Positions 11,771 through 21,077 of a stretch of DNA of 64,000 nt are shown piece by piece (position 1 is the first letter of the stretch; the number at the start of each line of letters is the position of its first letter). The DNA is taken from contig WTPW01000984.1 in NCBI GenBank assembly GCA_009809945.1, positions 43,731 to 107,730 on the forward strand. Reading direction: 5' to 3'. This DNA comes from Gigaspora margarita. Lineage: Eukaryota; Glomeromycota; Glomeromycetes; Diversisporales; Gigasporaceae. The position numbers were made by a program, and so were the translations under genes. The notes beneath the pieces were generated by a model. That model was not told the DNA's origin. It did not search any database and was given only the letters and a program-made list of their open reading frames with translations.

Positions 11771-12171
11771 TTTTTAGAACAAATAGAGAGTAGAATTAGC
11801 ACAATAATATAAAAATTATAAATTTGATTTACAATAAAGCAGTTAAAAAACTTGAAGCTAAAAAAGCTTGAATATAGAGTTCAATATTGTATAGTAATAA
11901 TCTTTAAAGTTAGAATATAAAAGTTATCATTAGTAATTCTTTGATAGATGATAGAATAAATAAACTGTTATTGCTCAAAAATTAATAACCCCCAATAAGT
12001 GAAATTATATTAAATTCCAAATATTGTAACCTCATATTAGAGCTTCATGGCATAATCCAGAGCTCTATTTTGACTTTAGTTATTTAGACCAAGTTCATTC
12101 ATGCCTCAATCAAAGTATTACTTTTATTAGAATTAAATAGAGTAGTTTGGTTAGTTTTAGTTGGTATTAGT

Positions 12172-12326
12172 AAGGGGAGTGACAAAAATCAGGTGATTTT
12201 TTAGAGGTGGAGGGGGGTAAAAAATGTTAAAATTATATATAGAAACCTAATCAAATCTATATTAAAGAGGGGGGGAGGGAGGGTAGGCCTCTAATAAAAA
12301 ATAATCAGGTGATTAATGACACTACC
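12172..12326. mobile_element. Small G-rich foldback MITE
   Basis: Inverted ends GGGGAGTGACAAAAATCA / TGATTAATGACACTACCC with inner arms 'gattttttagagg' and 'cctctaataaaaaat'. G-runs (for example GGGGGGGAGGGAGGG near 12268-12284) contrast with the AT-rich flanks. The target duplication is unclear. Confidence 0.65.
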
Positions 12327-12481
12327 CTAAGTGTATAATAGTAACATTTACACAAAGGGTTTATTTTTGCCTCTCACAATATATGTGATTTTCATTTAAC
12401 TGTTAAGTTTTATTATAAGTTTATTAATATATATGTGCAATTAATTCTGACTATATATTTTTTGATTTATAGAGTAAAAAC

Positions 12482-13083
12482 TAGAGGTTGAAACTGAATT
12501 GTTGCATCTGAATTTAAAACCAATTCAACCCAATTCGAATATTTTATATTCAGATTTATAAACTGGATTTATCAAATTTAATAAAACTGAATAACTCCAA
12601 AAAATTGAATTTAATAAAACCAGATTTATTGAATTTAATAAAACAGAAAAATCAAATACCAGAAATGTAGTGTATGGTTTACTGCCATATAGAATGGCAG
12701 TTCACAAATCCTGCATTTAATTTGCTAGTATAGTATACTAATACTGTGTATGAGCATACCAGATTTGGTATTCGTGTTAACCTGAGGTATGTAATATTAT
12801 ATAATGTAATAAGAATACATAAACTATTCTCTAGCACTATCAATAGATTGCCTTAAGATTTAAATGCGTTTATTGCGATTTATTTAGATACATGAATTCG
12901 ATTTTGGCCAAAGTTTAGACTGACATTTATCAATAATAATAACTAACTATATTATAGCAAAATTAGCATCTGGCAATTTTATTTAGCACGTGGATTATTG
13001 GATTATTAGCAAAATTTATCAATTTCAATCCCTTCCTGCTGAATTTTGGTTGCACAACCAATCTATTCTGATTTACGATGTAT
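12482..13083 (+). mobile_element. hAT-like non-autonomous element, copy A (3' truncated)
   Basis: Starts TAGAGGTTGAAACTGAATTG and aligns with the complete element at 29189-29956 through ATTTTGGTTGCACAACCAAT. It then diverges into another repeat at about 13084 and lacks the right terminal inverted repeat. It has about 55 extra bases (near 12760-12815) relative to the other copy. Confidence 0.8.
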
Positions 13084-13089
13084 CAAACA

Positions 13090-13530
13090 TGTTAAAGCAT
13101 AATAACTTGATACAGTTGCTATATTGGTTTTAGTGCAGTACATTAATCACATTTTGGATATAACTATGATTTATTGGTTAGTAGATCAATATAAAGCTAT
13201 GAACTACAAGAATCACTGAGAAAATTAGTAATTATTAAATAATCTGGATGGCAAAAATTCCAACTAAAAATTAACAAAAAATGAAAAATCTAGAAATCAA
13301 TCATCTAAATCTTTAGTGAAACGTAATTTTTTCTTACTATATAGCTGTGAAATAACGTGCAGGGATGAAATTACAAGTTTCGGCCTAAATTAAGCTTAAT
13401 TTGGGCCAAGATTCGAAATAACGCCCCTGCGCATTATTTCACAGCTATATGGTAGTATTTGCTAATATATTTTAATAAATTATATTTTTTTATCTATTGC
13501 GGAGCAATTAGTATTATTGTCATTTATTTG
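13090..13530 (+). repeat. Dispersed repeat, copy 1, interrupted by a 116-bp MITE
   Basis: Aligns with 49866-50165 across AGCATAATAACTTGATACAG / AGCAAAATAACTTGCTATAT, the block 'attggttagtagatcaatataaa', and 'tctattg(c/t)ggag'. The MITE at 13337-13452 is absent from the second copy. Confidence 0.75.
13337..13452. mobile_element. 116-bp palindromic MITE family, copy 1 (TA target)
   Basis: A nearly complete palindrome centred on GGCCTAAATTAAGCTTAATT, with inverted ends CTATATAGCTGTGAAATAA. TA flanks it at 13335-13336 and 13453-13454. The paralogous segment at 50090-50110 shows the uninterrupted site. Other copies are at 18260, 34741 and 36411. Confidence 0.9.
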
Positions 13531-13789
13531 TTATTTTAGTGTCATTTATAAAAATATTTTTTATGACTTGTCATTTTGCCATAGGTTTGTACAAATTTTT
13601 TTTATAATAAATGGCATTGTCATTTTAAAATGACATATCATTTATTGTCATTTTCATGAAAATTTTTATGACATTGTCATTTGCCATCACTAAATAATTG
13701 TATGTGTATGCAATCATAATGTTGCATATCAATGCATAACAAAATAAATAATAAAAACCTAATCTATACCTATACCCATACCGGGTGGC

Positions 13790-14003
13790 AATTATTTCTC
13801 TGACAATTACTTCATAGACATCACATTTCACTGACAATTATTCACCAACAAGTTTAGTTTACCAACAGTTTATTTCACCGAAGCTTGATAAGAAAAAAAC
13901 ATGTCAGTGAAATGAGCTTCGGTGAAATGAACTGTCGATAAAATGAGCTTGTCAGTGAATAATTGCTGGTGAAAAGTAGTGATTGTTGGTAAAATAATAT
14001 GAA
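13790..14003. repeat. Foldback repeat with 'gtcagtgaaatgagctt' subrepeats
   Basis: The arms are inverted around about 13898. The left arm contains TTTCACCGAAGC and GACAATTATTCACC; the right arm contains GCTTCGGTGAAATG and GGTGAA/GTGAATAATT. It has the same design as 335-535 and the 6719-7403 foldback. The upstream flank (13500-13690) holds scattered GTCATTT repeats. Confidence 0.75.
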
Positions 14004-14160
14004 CCCTTATTATTATGGAATGAATTATTTAAAGAATTAATATAGCATGGTTCAGAAATATAAATGCAATCAATTCCTATATTCAAATATTAATAATTCA
14101 TTATTTACGATATTATAAAATAATTTGGGAGCTAAAAAAATCCAACAAGAAAATCAAATA

Positions 14161-15166
14161 CAGTCAGACCTCGTTATAGTCACTGGTTTGGGAAACAGGA
14201 TTTATGTGACTATAAAAAGGTGTGACTATATTAAAAAACCTTGATATAATCACATTAATAGCAAATAAAAATAATTAGTGACTATATCAAATAATTTTAT
14301 TTGATCGCAATTATTGCTATATATAAAACGATTTTTTATAAATAAATCATTTACTGCGCACTAAGTAAAGTTGCTCTACATATCAATTTACTTATGTTTT
14401 GAAATTTTCATAATTTTTCAAGTAATTTTTATTAATATGATTTTACATTTTACGTTATACGAATAAAACAAAAAAATTTTAAATTTTCAAATATTGAAGA
14501 GGTTTTTTAGCGATCGCAAGTAGTCGTTACATAGTAAAGTCCAAATTTTACTATGTAAATCGATCATAAACGCCTAANTAAATATGTTCAGAAGGTCAAA
14601 ATGCATATTTTCTAAAATTTTCATACAAATCGGAGAACTTTTTATTATTTAACTTTTAATTTTTACGTTCATCGAATATATTTTTTTAGCAACTTTTAAT
14701 TTTTTCGTCAAACGTAAAAATTAAAAGTCAAATAATAAAATGTTCTCCAATATTTCTAAAAATTTTACTGTATATGTATTTTGCTCTCCCAGATACGTTT
14801 ACTTAAGCGATAATAATCGATTTACATAGTCGAATTTTGATTTTACTATGTAGCGACTACTGTCGATCGTGGGGTAGCTTATTTTTGGGTTAAAGACGTT
14901 TTTAAGTTTTTTGACCAAAAGAGAGAGGTAGCTTATTTTAGGTAGTAGTATATTTTCAGACACTTATAGTATATTATTTTGTGACTTTATCAAGGTAAAT
15001 TTAATATGTTTTTATTACTTTGGTTTTTAAAAAAAAGTGATAGTGACTATAAAGTGATTGTGACTATATCAAGACTAATTCAATATAAATTAGGTTGGTA
15101 AAAAAAAAACTGTGATTATAATGAGGTTGTGACTATAACGAGTGTGACTATAACGAGGTCTGACTG
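14161..15166. mobile_element. pogo/Tigger-like non-autonomous transposon (1006 bp)
   Basis: Terminal inverted repeats CAGTCAGACCTCGTTATAGT and the matching complement ACTATAACGAGGTCTGACTG, flanked by TA at 14159-14160 and 15167-15168. CAGTCNNACCTCG...ATA is typical of pogo/Tigger TIRs (family knowledge). Subterminal 'gtgactata' units recur near both ends. There is no transposase ORF, and another palindromic element (about 14500-14945) sits inside. One ambiguous base N is at 14578. Confidence 0.9.
14500..14945. mobile_element. Palindromic element nested in the pogo-like element
   Basis: The arms are inverted: 'agtcgttacatagtaaa' against 'tttactatgtagcgact', and 'aacttttaatttttacg' against 'cgtaaaaattaaaagt'. 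A second copy at 27776-28530 aligns arm by arm but carries an extra 298-bp palindrome at the site corresponding to 14560-14563. Confidence 0.85.
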
Positions 15167-15220
15167 TATTTAAAAGAACAGTTTACATACGTTTCAAAAT
15201 CGTGAAACATTCAATTACTA

Positions 15221-15228
15221 TATATAAG
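15221..15228 (+). promoter_or_regulatory. Possible TATA box
   Basis: TATATAAG about 100 bp upstream of the ATG at 15330. In AT-rich DNA such a motif is weak evidence on its own. Confidence 0.3.
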
Positions 15229-15329
15229 ATAATCAAACAGTAAATGCGAATTTGGAAAATCAACATTTATGATTTTATGAGCCCCGCTCTATCTTGTTAA
15301 CCATTGTGTTAATGTTATTGTTATAGGTA

Positions 15330-15914
15330 ATGGCAGATGGATCAAAAATCAATAATACAGAAATAGAAATCGGATCTTCAGCATCGCGATTTTATTCTAT
15401 ATATTGACACCAAGAAAGCAGGTCTTCCAGGTCAACCCAAAACCAACCAAACCAACCCACCAAAATCCGGACAACCGTATCGAAGGAGGCGTGTTATATT
15501 TGACGAGTGGGTAAGTCAAGGCTTCTGTCGTCGATACTTTGGGGGGGGGGGGTAATCCTCAGTACGTTGAGAACCAACCGGACAGGTGGTGATATATCAC
15601 GTGCACAAGGAATACGGACGAAAGATCGTACTACTATGCCACTTAGTAGTAGATCATTAGTTTATTTAATGGATGTGGGGGGGGGTAAAGAGGAAAATAG
15701 GTTTATTAATTATCACGAACTATTCCATCCTGTTTCCTCGGGCGCAAGGCATTTATTATATACTTTCGAACACTTAGTCATAACTATAGGTCTTATCGCT
15801 ATTTTAAATTCTAAAGCTACTAAAGCTCCTATCGCTACTTTATTACATAAATCACAGATATCACTAATAGTACTGATATCTCTTTTAATTCTTAAGGGAT
15901 CAATAAACTTTTAA
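15330..15914 (+). pseudogene. Frame-broken coding region for a small protein with hydrophobic C-terminus
   Basis: From ATG 15330 the frame reads MADGSKINNTEIEIG and stops at about 15408. A one-base shift continues with DTKKAGLPGQPKT..., a P/Q/N-rich stretch, then RRRRVIFDEWVSQGFC up to a run of 13 G at 15540-15552. A second shift there enters a frame open to the stop at 15912, containing TFEHLVITIGLIAI and QISLIVLISLLIL, two hydrophobic segments that could span a membrane. All three pieces have protein-like composition and join end to end, which suggests one protein of roughly 195 residues broken by two single-base shifts. Either this is a pseudogene or the G13 (and a later G10) homopolymer was misread. 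I do not recognise the family. A GTAAGT at 15510 could alternatively be an intron donor. Confidence 0.5.
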
Positions 15915-15943
15915 GACTTTTCGGTCTTTTTGGTAAACTCATA

Positions 15944-16182
15944 CAGGGACGTCCCAAAAATTCCGGGTCGTAAAACTTTGGAGTGTATCGGAATCAGGGT
16001 CGGATGGATCGGAATTGATCAATTTTGCCCCAAGATCATAAAAAATTTTACTAATAAATCATATCCATTCATTAAGTAAAAAATGCCCAGCTGATAATTT
16101 TGCTATAGAACTTGCTAACAACTTGGGCTAAACGCCGACCTAGTTCCGACGCATCCAACCCGGAATTTTGGGGACAATCCTG
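15944..16182. mobile_element. 239-bp GC-richer palindromic MITE (TA target), copy 1
   Basis: Inverted ends CAGGGACGTCCCAAAAATTC and GGGGACAATCCTG, then CCGGGTCG-type arms with GATCGGAATTGATC. TA flanks it at 15942-15943 and 16183-16184. An inverted, right-truncated copy lies at 55039-55255. Confidence 0.9.
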
Positions 16183-16664
16183 TAAAATTCCTTAAAGTAC
16201 CGGTAAACCCAAATTTGGTACTGATCAACATAACCGAAGAATCGATACTACGCCGCCTCGATCACCACGTGCAGCCGATACATTTTCTGCGGCTCGCAAT
16301 ATTTAGAATGGTATAACCAAGATCAACAATTAAGCATTGACCATGAGAAAATAAATTATAGAATTAGGTATCACACTTCAAAAAGTTAGACTAAAAATTT
16401 TATGCGACCCAAAATACAAGAGCAAGTGTTACATCGGATGTGAAGATGCAACATACGAAGTTTCTATATACATTCACACACTTGCTTCGCCATATGCAAA
16501 ATTATCATACGAACGCCATTTAATTTGCAATATAACCGAAATAGCAATACCACTACGTTCCTGGTATTGCTATTGACAGAAAACAGGTTATAAAAAGTTG
16601 ATTAAAAAGGTAAACATGTTGTATAAATTAAAAACAATTGGACTTACGCCCAATACTGTTTTGA
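16183..16664. other. Intergenic stretch with one 13-bp stem hairpin
   Basis: No gene seen. AATAGCAATACCA at 16540-16552 is followed after a short loop by its exact complement at 16562-16574, a perfect 13-bp stem. It could be a hairpin MITE remnant or a transcribed stem-loop. Confidence 0.55.
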
Positions 16665-16803
16665 ACAAACGTCCTGCTTTACTAGTATTTTTGTAACTGC
16701 AAGTTTCACATTACATTTGTATTGTTGCATGTGCACTAACCTTATCGTATAATATATTTTCACTTTCATGTTAGCGTACAATTACAAAAAATACTAGTAG
16801 GGT
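16665..16803. mobile_element. Small inverted-repeat element
   Basis: TTTACTAGTATTTTTGTAAC near the left end and GTACAATTACAAAAAATACTAG near the right end form inverted repeats around a noncoding core. Boundaries are approximate. Confidence 0.6.
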
Positions 16804-16820
16804 TTACTAAAATAAGGCTA

Positions 16821-17082
16821 CCGTAAATCGCCGGATACAAGATCCCCCTAGATAGTAGACCCACTATGTACTATACCCGGGTGCAGATCGCAGGATCTTT
16901 AATTAAATGTGGTTCTTTTTAAAAATCTAGATTGCATATTATAAACGCAAAGTGTATATGCAAATCAAATTTTTTACACTATAAGAGATAAACTCTCGGT
17001 CATGCACTATACTCGGGTCTATTAAGGGGTTTAAAATTGGTGGAATGTAACAGACCAGGGTCTTGTATCCGGCGATTTACGG
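16821..17082. mobile_element. Foldback MITE, 250-310 bp family, copy 2 (TA target)
   Basis: Terminal inverted repeats CCGTAAATCGCCGGATACAA and their exact complement at 17063-17082, flanked by TA (16819-16820, 17083-17084). The inner part shares 'cagaccagggtcttgtat' and 'ctttaattaaatgtggtt'-like blocks with copies at 11033 and 35409. Confidence 0.9.
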
Positions 17083-17097
17083 TAATAGTTTGTCTTT

Positions 17098-17224
17098 GGC
17101 CCCTTTCAGCAATTAAGACTCTTTTCATTAGTGCATACTATATTTACCTTAATATAACTTTATTTGGTTTACGCATTACAATACCGCACTGCTGAAAAAA
17201 GTCTGAACCGCTGAAAGGGTCCTT
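17098..17224. mobile_element. Small MITE with CCCTTTCAGC ends
   Basis: GGCCCCTTTCAGCAATTAAG at the left and CTGAACCGCTGAAAGGGTCC at the right are inverted repeats; inner arms 'gactcttttca' / 'tgaaaaaagtc' extend the pairing. The target duplication is not clear. Confidence 0.7.
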
Positions 17225-17869
17225 TAGGCCGTCTGAAATTAATTTTCAGTTAACATCACTTTTCAGAACTCTGGAAGAGGGGAAGGTAGCAAATGAAACG
17301 AACACAAATTATTTTTAATGTGGTAAATATATTATAACGAATTGACTTCAAGTTAAAGTTTGTCTAGAGATTCTAGTTGAGTTGCTAATTAGGTGGTTAA
17401 CATTACATTTCTCTTATAAAAGAGAGGAGCAAAAATAAATAAATAATTACATAATGCATCCATCCGAGAAAAAGATCGTACATACAATTTTTACAGTCAA
17501 AATTCTCGTGATCTATTGATCGGAGTTTTGGGTTTATTAATTCCCCAAGTTCCTATTGGTCGAATGCAAAATCGTGACCCTCATTGAATGAAATAAATCA
17601 CTGATCGGATGGCTTAAAAATTAATGTAAAAGTATCGATTCGAATAATTGGTTTGTAATTGGTTATTTCCGTAAAATTTACATGTTTATTTAAATATTCT
17701 TCTTACTCATTAATACTAGTTCTCTAGCTCTTCACAATCGAATAAAAAAAAAAACACTTCGGAAGCTCTTTTTTCAGCAGTATTTCTTGAATCGTTTCAT
17801 CGCAAACTGAATTAAACAGATATGAGAGGACAGCCAAATAAAAACTAAAATTTTAGCTTTATTTTTTAT

Positions 17870-18046
17870 TAGGCCACGCAAAGTTAATTTTCCGTTTTGC
17901 ATAACCTGGTGTTTCAAAATTCCGGTCGGCGGGTCGGATTTTTTTTTTTTAAAAAAAAAAAAAAACTTGCCGTGGTCTAAATTAATATATTCATGTTCAC
18001 ATCTAAGGTCACGCAAAGTTAATTCTTCGGTTTGCATAACATGGAA
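17870..18046. repeat. Tandem duplication of a ~40-bp block, period ~137 bp
   Basis: 'ggccacgcaaagttaatttt' at about 17872 recurs as 'ggtcacgcaaagttaattct' at about 18008, each followed by 'ttgcataacNtgg'. Between them lies a T10/A14 hairpin (17940-17965). The ORF 17774-18037 (minus) follows the duplication and is probably not a gene. Confidence 0.75.
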
Positions 18047-18259
18047 TCAGAAATTTTTGATTTTTTTTTATCGGACCTATCGGGTAATTCCGGAAAACTA
18101 AGGTCATCATCGGGTGACACCAGATTCTCGGTTTTTTTTTTTAAAAAAATATATTTTTTTATTTTTGTTTTAATTCGTTTTAATTTTATTTTTTAAATTA
18201 TTTTATTTATTTTATATTATTTATTTATTTAATTTTAAATTATTTTTTATTTTATTTTT

Positions 18260-18353
18260 GCGAAATGACACATAGGGAATTATTTCGAATTTCGGCCTGA
18301 ATTATGCTTAGTTTAGGCCGAAATTTGAAACCACACCCCATCGCATTATTTCG
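18260..18353. mobile_element. 116-bp palindromic MITE family, copy 2
   Basis: CGAAATGACACATAGGG ... palindromic centre TTCGGCCTGAATTATGCTTA ... CGCATTATTTCGA. It shares centre and arms with copies at 13337, 34741 and 36411; the outer ends are more eroded. Confidence 0.8.
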
Positions 18354-18616
18354 AGGTTATACTTATTTTTAATATTTTTAATTTTTACTTTTTTTATATG
18401 TTAATTTTACCGGGAACATCAAAGGGGAAGGGGAGGAGCGATGTTGACCGAAAAATTAACTTCAAACGGCTTATAGAACTTATTACATAATAAAAATGAA
18501 AGTATCCTATTGGCTAATAGAGATCTTATGTTGTTTTTTCATACGATGTAAACTTTAAAGGGGGGAATGTTAAACGAAGAATTAAATTGGTATGGCATTA
18601 GGGGCCTGCATGGCAT

Positions 18617-18765
18617 TAGCTTGGAAAAATCGAACAAAACTCGATGTTCGAGTTTTATGGCTTCATACAATCAAAATCTATTTTTAATACTGCCCTAAAA
18701 ATAGACTTTAATTGTCAGAAATCAAAGACCCGAAAATCGAATTTTATTCGATTTTGCCAGCACTA
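18617..18765. mobile_element. hAT-like MITE (149 bp, 8-bp target duplication)
   Basis: Flanked by CATGGCAT at 18609-18616 and 18766-18773. The ends are inverted: TAGCTTGGAAAAATCGAA against TAGTGCTGGCAAAATCGAA. Inner hairpin 'actcgatgttcgagttt'. An 8-bp duplication is the hallmark of hAT transposition. Confidence 0.9.
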
Positions 18766-19435
18766 CATGGCATAAAGACTTTTTTCAGTCGCAGGTGTAC
18801 AATCTGGCAATCGTCGGATTACATGTTCGGATTGAATAATGCGTTAAAGGTACCTTAGGGATTAAAATTTTGGTTCATAAATTTATGAGAAATAAATTTA
18901 AAATGGGGCATATTGAAACAAAACACTAAAGGCTCAGTCCAAATCTTTTACGCTTCTACCAATTTGGAGTTTAAGGTCTTGTTATATAGTGTATTGTAGT
19001 CATTACTTGGACAGATTTGTAATATAATCTCATGTTAATCATATTTATATGACTTTTTTTTGAGATTTACTAATAATAACGTTATCGTTATGTCGAGAGT
19101 GCAGGAGTGAATCTAGTCATCCCACCCAAAATGGAAATGATCATCATTGTTTAGATTAACGTGGTTTAGTACTGTAGTGGGGCTTTGAAAGATAATATGC
19201 AAGAAATTTTTTTATTATAATGCAAACAATATGTTCATATGCGAAATTTCAAGATAAGCTAATGTTTTTTTTTAATTTTAACGTCACACATTGATTATTC
19301 GTGTAACATCTACATTGCTGATGCTGATTGGCCAAGAACCAGCTTTCAAACCGGTTTGGCACGTAGATGCACGCGTTATATCGATATCAAATATTACTGC
19401 CTAATTAAAACCTAATAGATTTATTATTCAGCATG

Positions 19436-19443
19436 TATAAATA
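19436..19443 (+). promoter_or_regulatory. TATA box, candidate for the membrane-protein gene
   Basis: TATAAATA, 313 bp upstream of the ATG. If used, it implies a leader of about 280 bases, or a 5' UTR intron. Confidence 0.45.
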
Positions 19444-19755
19444 TCTGCAATTCCCATAAAATCGTTTTTTCAACAAACATAAAATCGTTTTTCGTTTTTT
19501 TCTACGCACACTCGTATTATTCAACACATACACACTGCAAGAAAGTTTATGAAAATTATATAGCAGTCCAGTTTATATCCCTGACCAATATATTCTTACG
19601 CCGCTTTGCAATAAATTGCGTTTGAATAAGTTCAGACCAAAAGTTCAACAACCTTATTGTGTTAAGCAAAAAGTGCAAAAATCGGGGTTTTCCTTAAAAA
19701 TATAAATTTGTAAATATTTACTGAATTGACGTAAGTTGAGAAACGGCGCAGAACA

Positions 19756-20700
19756 ATGGAAGGTTTTCAGCAGTTTATATTTACATTATTAGACCCCATA
19801 CCTCAGTATGTATTGGGTAGCTTAACAGCTTTAGTAATAATGGGAGCATCACCAGCGGATAAATTTACAGAAAAGATAGCATGGTTATTTCGATGTCTTG
19901 GATGCCCATTTACGGGATTATTTTATTCTATCAACATAGGGGGTAAAAGAGAATCACGATGCATGTACTGGCTTTCATCAGATAAATTTGTTACTGATAA
20001 AGGTACCGCACCAAAATATAGACCTTTCGGATTTTATGCTTACGAAATTCAAAATGCAGATGACGATGTAAAGAAAAAAGTAGAACAATGCACAGCAACG
20101 ATGTCTGTGCTGGATAGATTGTCAATGTTGATATCATCATACTTCATTGTAGTTGGTGTATTAGCATTAATTTCTAAGACAATTGGGACGATTAACTGTA
20201 GAGGTTGGCCATATATACCAACATTATTGTCTTGGACAATATTAGCAATCTTGAGAGATGCATTTTCAGGAATTATAGTAATTAAAGATCCTGACAAGAT
20301 ATTTAAAGAAGGTCAAATAAGAATTAATGAAAATCCAAAAAGTAGAACTCATAAACGTTTTACTGTTGTCGTAGCTGCTTTTATATCAATATTTTATCAT
20401 TGGATAGCATTATTTCTAGCTTACTTTACACCCCCAATCGGATATAGTTGTCGCAGTAAATTTATCGCAATATTCTGCTCCATATGGTCATTTAATAGTA
20501 TTTTAGCATTTATATGCCATTGCATAGGAGAAAAAGACTTAACGAGTTTTGGTCAAGGATTTCTTCATGTTTGGTTTTCTTTTTGCGGCTTTATAGTAAC
20601 GGTTCTTTTGCTAGTTTTAGGCTTGTTTACTCAAAATAACAAATGGTGGGTGGATGTGTTTGGAGATTCTTGCAATGTCGCAAGCATAGGATGCATGTGA
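19756..20700 (+). CDS. Uncharacterised polytopic membrane protein, 314 aa
   Basis: An intact single-exon ORF with balanced amino-acid use, unlike the surrounding low-complexity ORFs. Hydrophobic segments lie at residues about 13-31, 123-143, 153-176, 203-224, 235-257 and 269-291, so five to six membrane spans are likely. A Cys-containing loop (residues about 47-75, RCLGCPF and SRCMYW) and a charged stretch (residues 98-112, NADDDVKKKVEQ) lie between spans 1 and 2. C-terminal Cys residues (306, 313) are near the end, and there is no cleavable signal peptide before the first span. The start is the first in-frame ATG after upstream noncoding sequence (cagaacaATGG). I do not recognise the family. 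Upstream is a TATA box at 19436; downstream is an A-rich tract. No neighbour suggests a pathway. A GTAAGT at 19731-19736 lies upstream of the ATG and could mark a leader intron, so a longer spliced form cannot be excluded. Confidence 0.85.
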   Translation: MEGFQQFIFTLLDPIPQYVLGSLTALVIMGASPADKFTEKIAWLFRCLGCPFTGLFYSINIGGKRESRCMYWLSSDKFVTDKGTAPKYRPFGFYAYEIQNADDDVKKKVEQCTATMSVLDRLSMLISSYFIVVGVLALISKTIGTINCRGWPYIPTLLSWTILAILRDAFSGIIVIKDPDKIFKEGQIRINENPKSRTHKRFTVVVAAFISIFYHWIALFLAYFTPPIGYSCRSKFIAIFCSIWSFNSILAFICHCIGEKDLTSFGQGFLHVWFSFCGFIVTVLLLVLGLFTQNNKWWVDVFGDSCNVASIGCM

Positions 20701-20769
20701 AATGTTTTGTTAAAGTGAATGTTTAAGTGAATAATTTTCAATCATAAATCCATATATATTGGAGAAAAT

Positions 20770-20980
20770 TGTAGAGAAAATCGTAAAAAAAAAAAATCAA
20801 AAAACAATTGTAAAAAGAAAAATTATAAGAAATATCGTAAAAAAAAATCGCAAAAAGAAATTTTAAATAAAAAATCTTTATAAAAAATCTAAAAAAAAAA
20901 TTGTAAAAAAATCTTAAAAATTATAAGATCGTACAAAAAATCGCATAAAAATTATGCATTAAAAAAAAAAATCATATTTA
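20770..20980 (+). repeat. A-rich tract downstream of the membrane-protein gene
   Basis: Degenerate repeats of 'aaaaatcgtaaaaaa' and related A-runs. It may include the transcript 3' end, but no single polyadenylation site can be picked out. Confidence 0.6.
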
Positions 20981-21077
20981 TTATTTTAAATATTTATTGT
21001 TATATTATCTTATTTTATGATAGTATTAGAATTTCTTTAGTTTTTTTAGTTTCCTAGTTTCCTTAGTTGCCTTTACA

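Noticed and set aside
13625..13837. 70-aa ORF (minus)
   Set aside because: It overlaps the GTCATTT repeat block and the edge of a foldback; no coding signature.
20049..20297. 82-aa ORF on the minus strand
   Set aside because: Antisense shadow of the membrane-protein gene.
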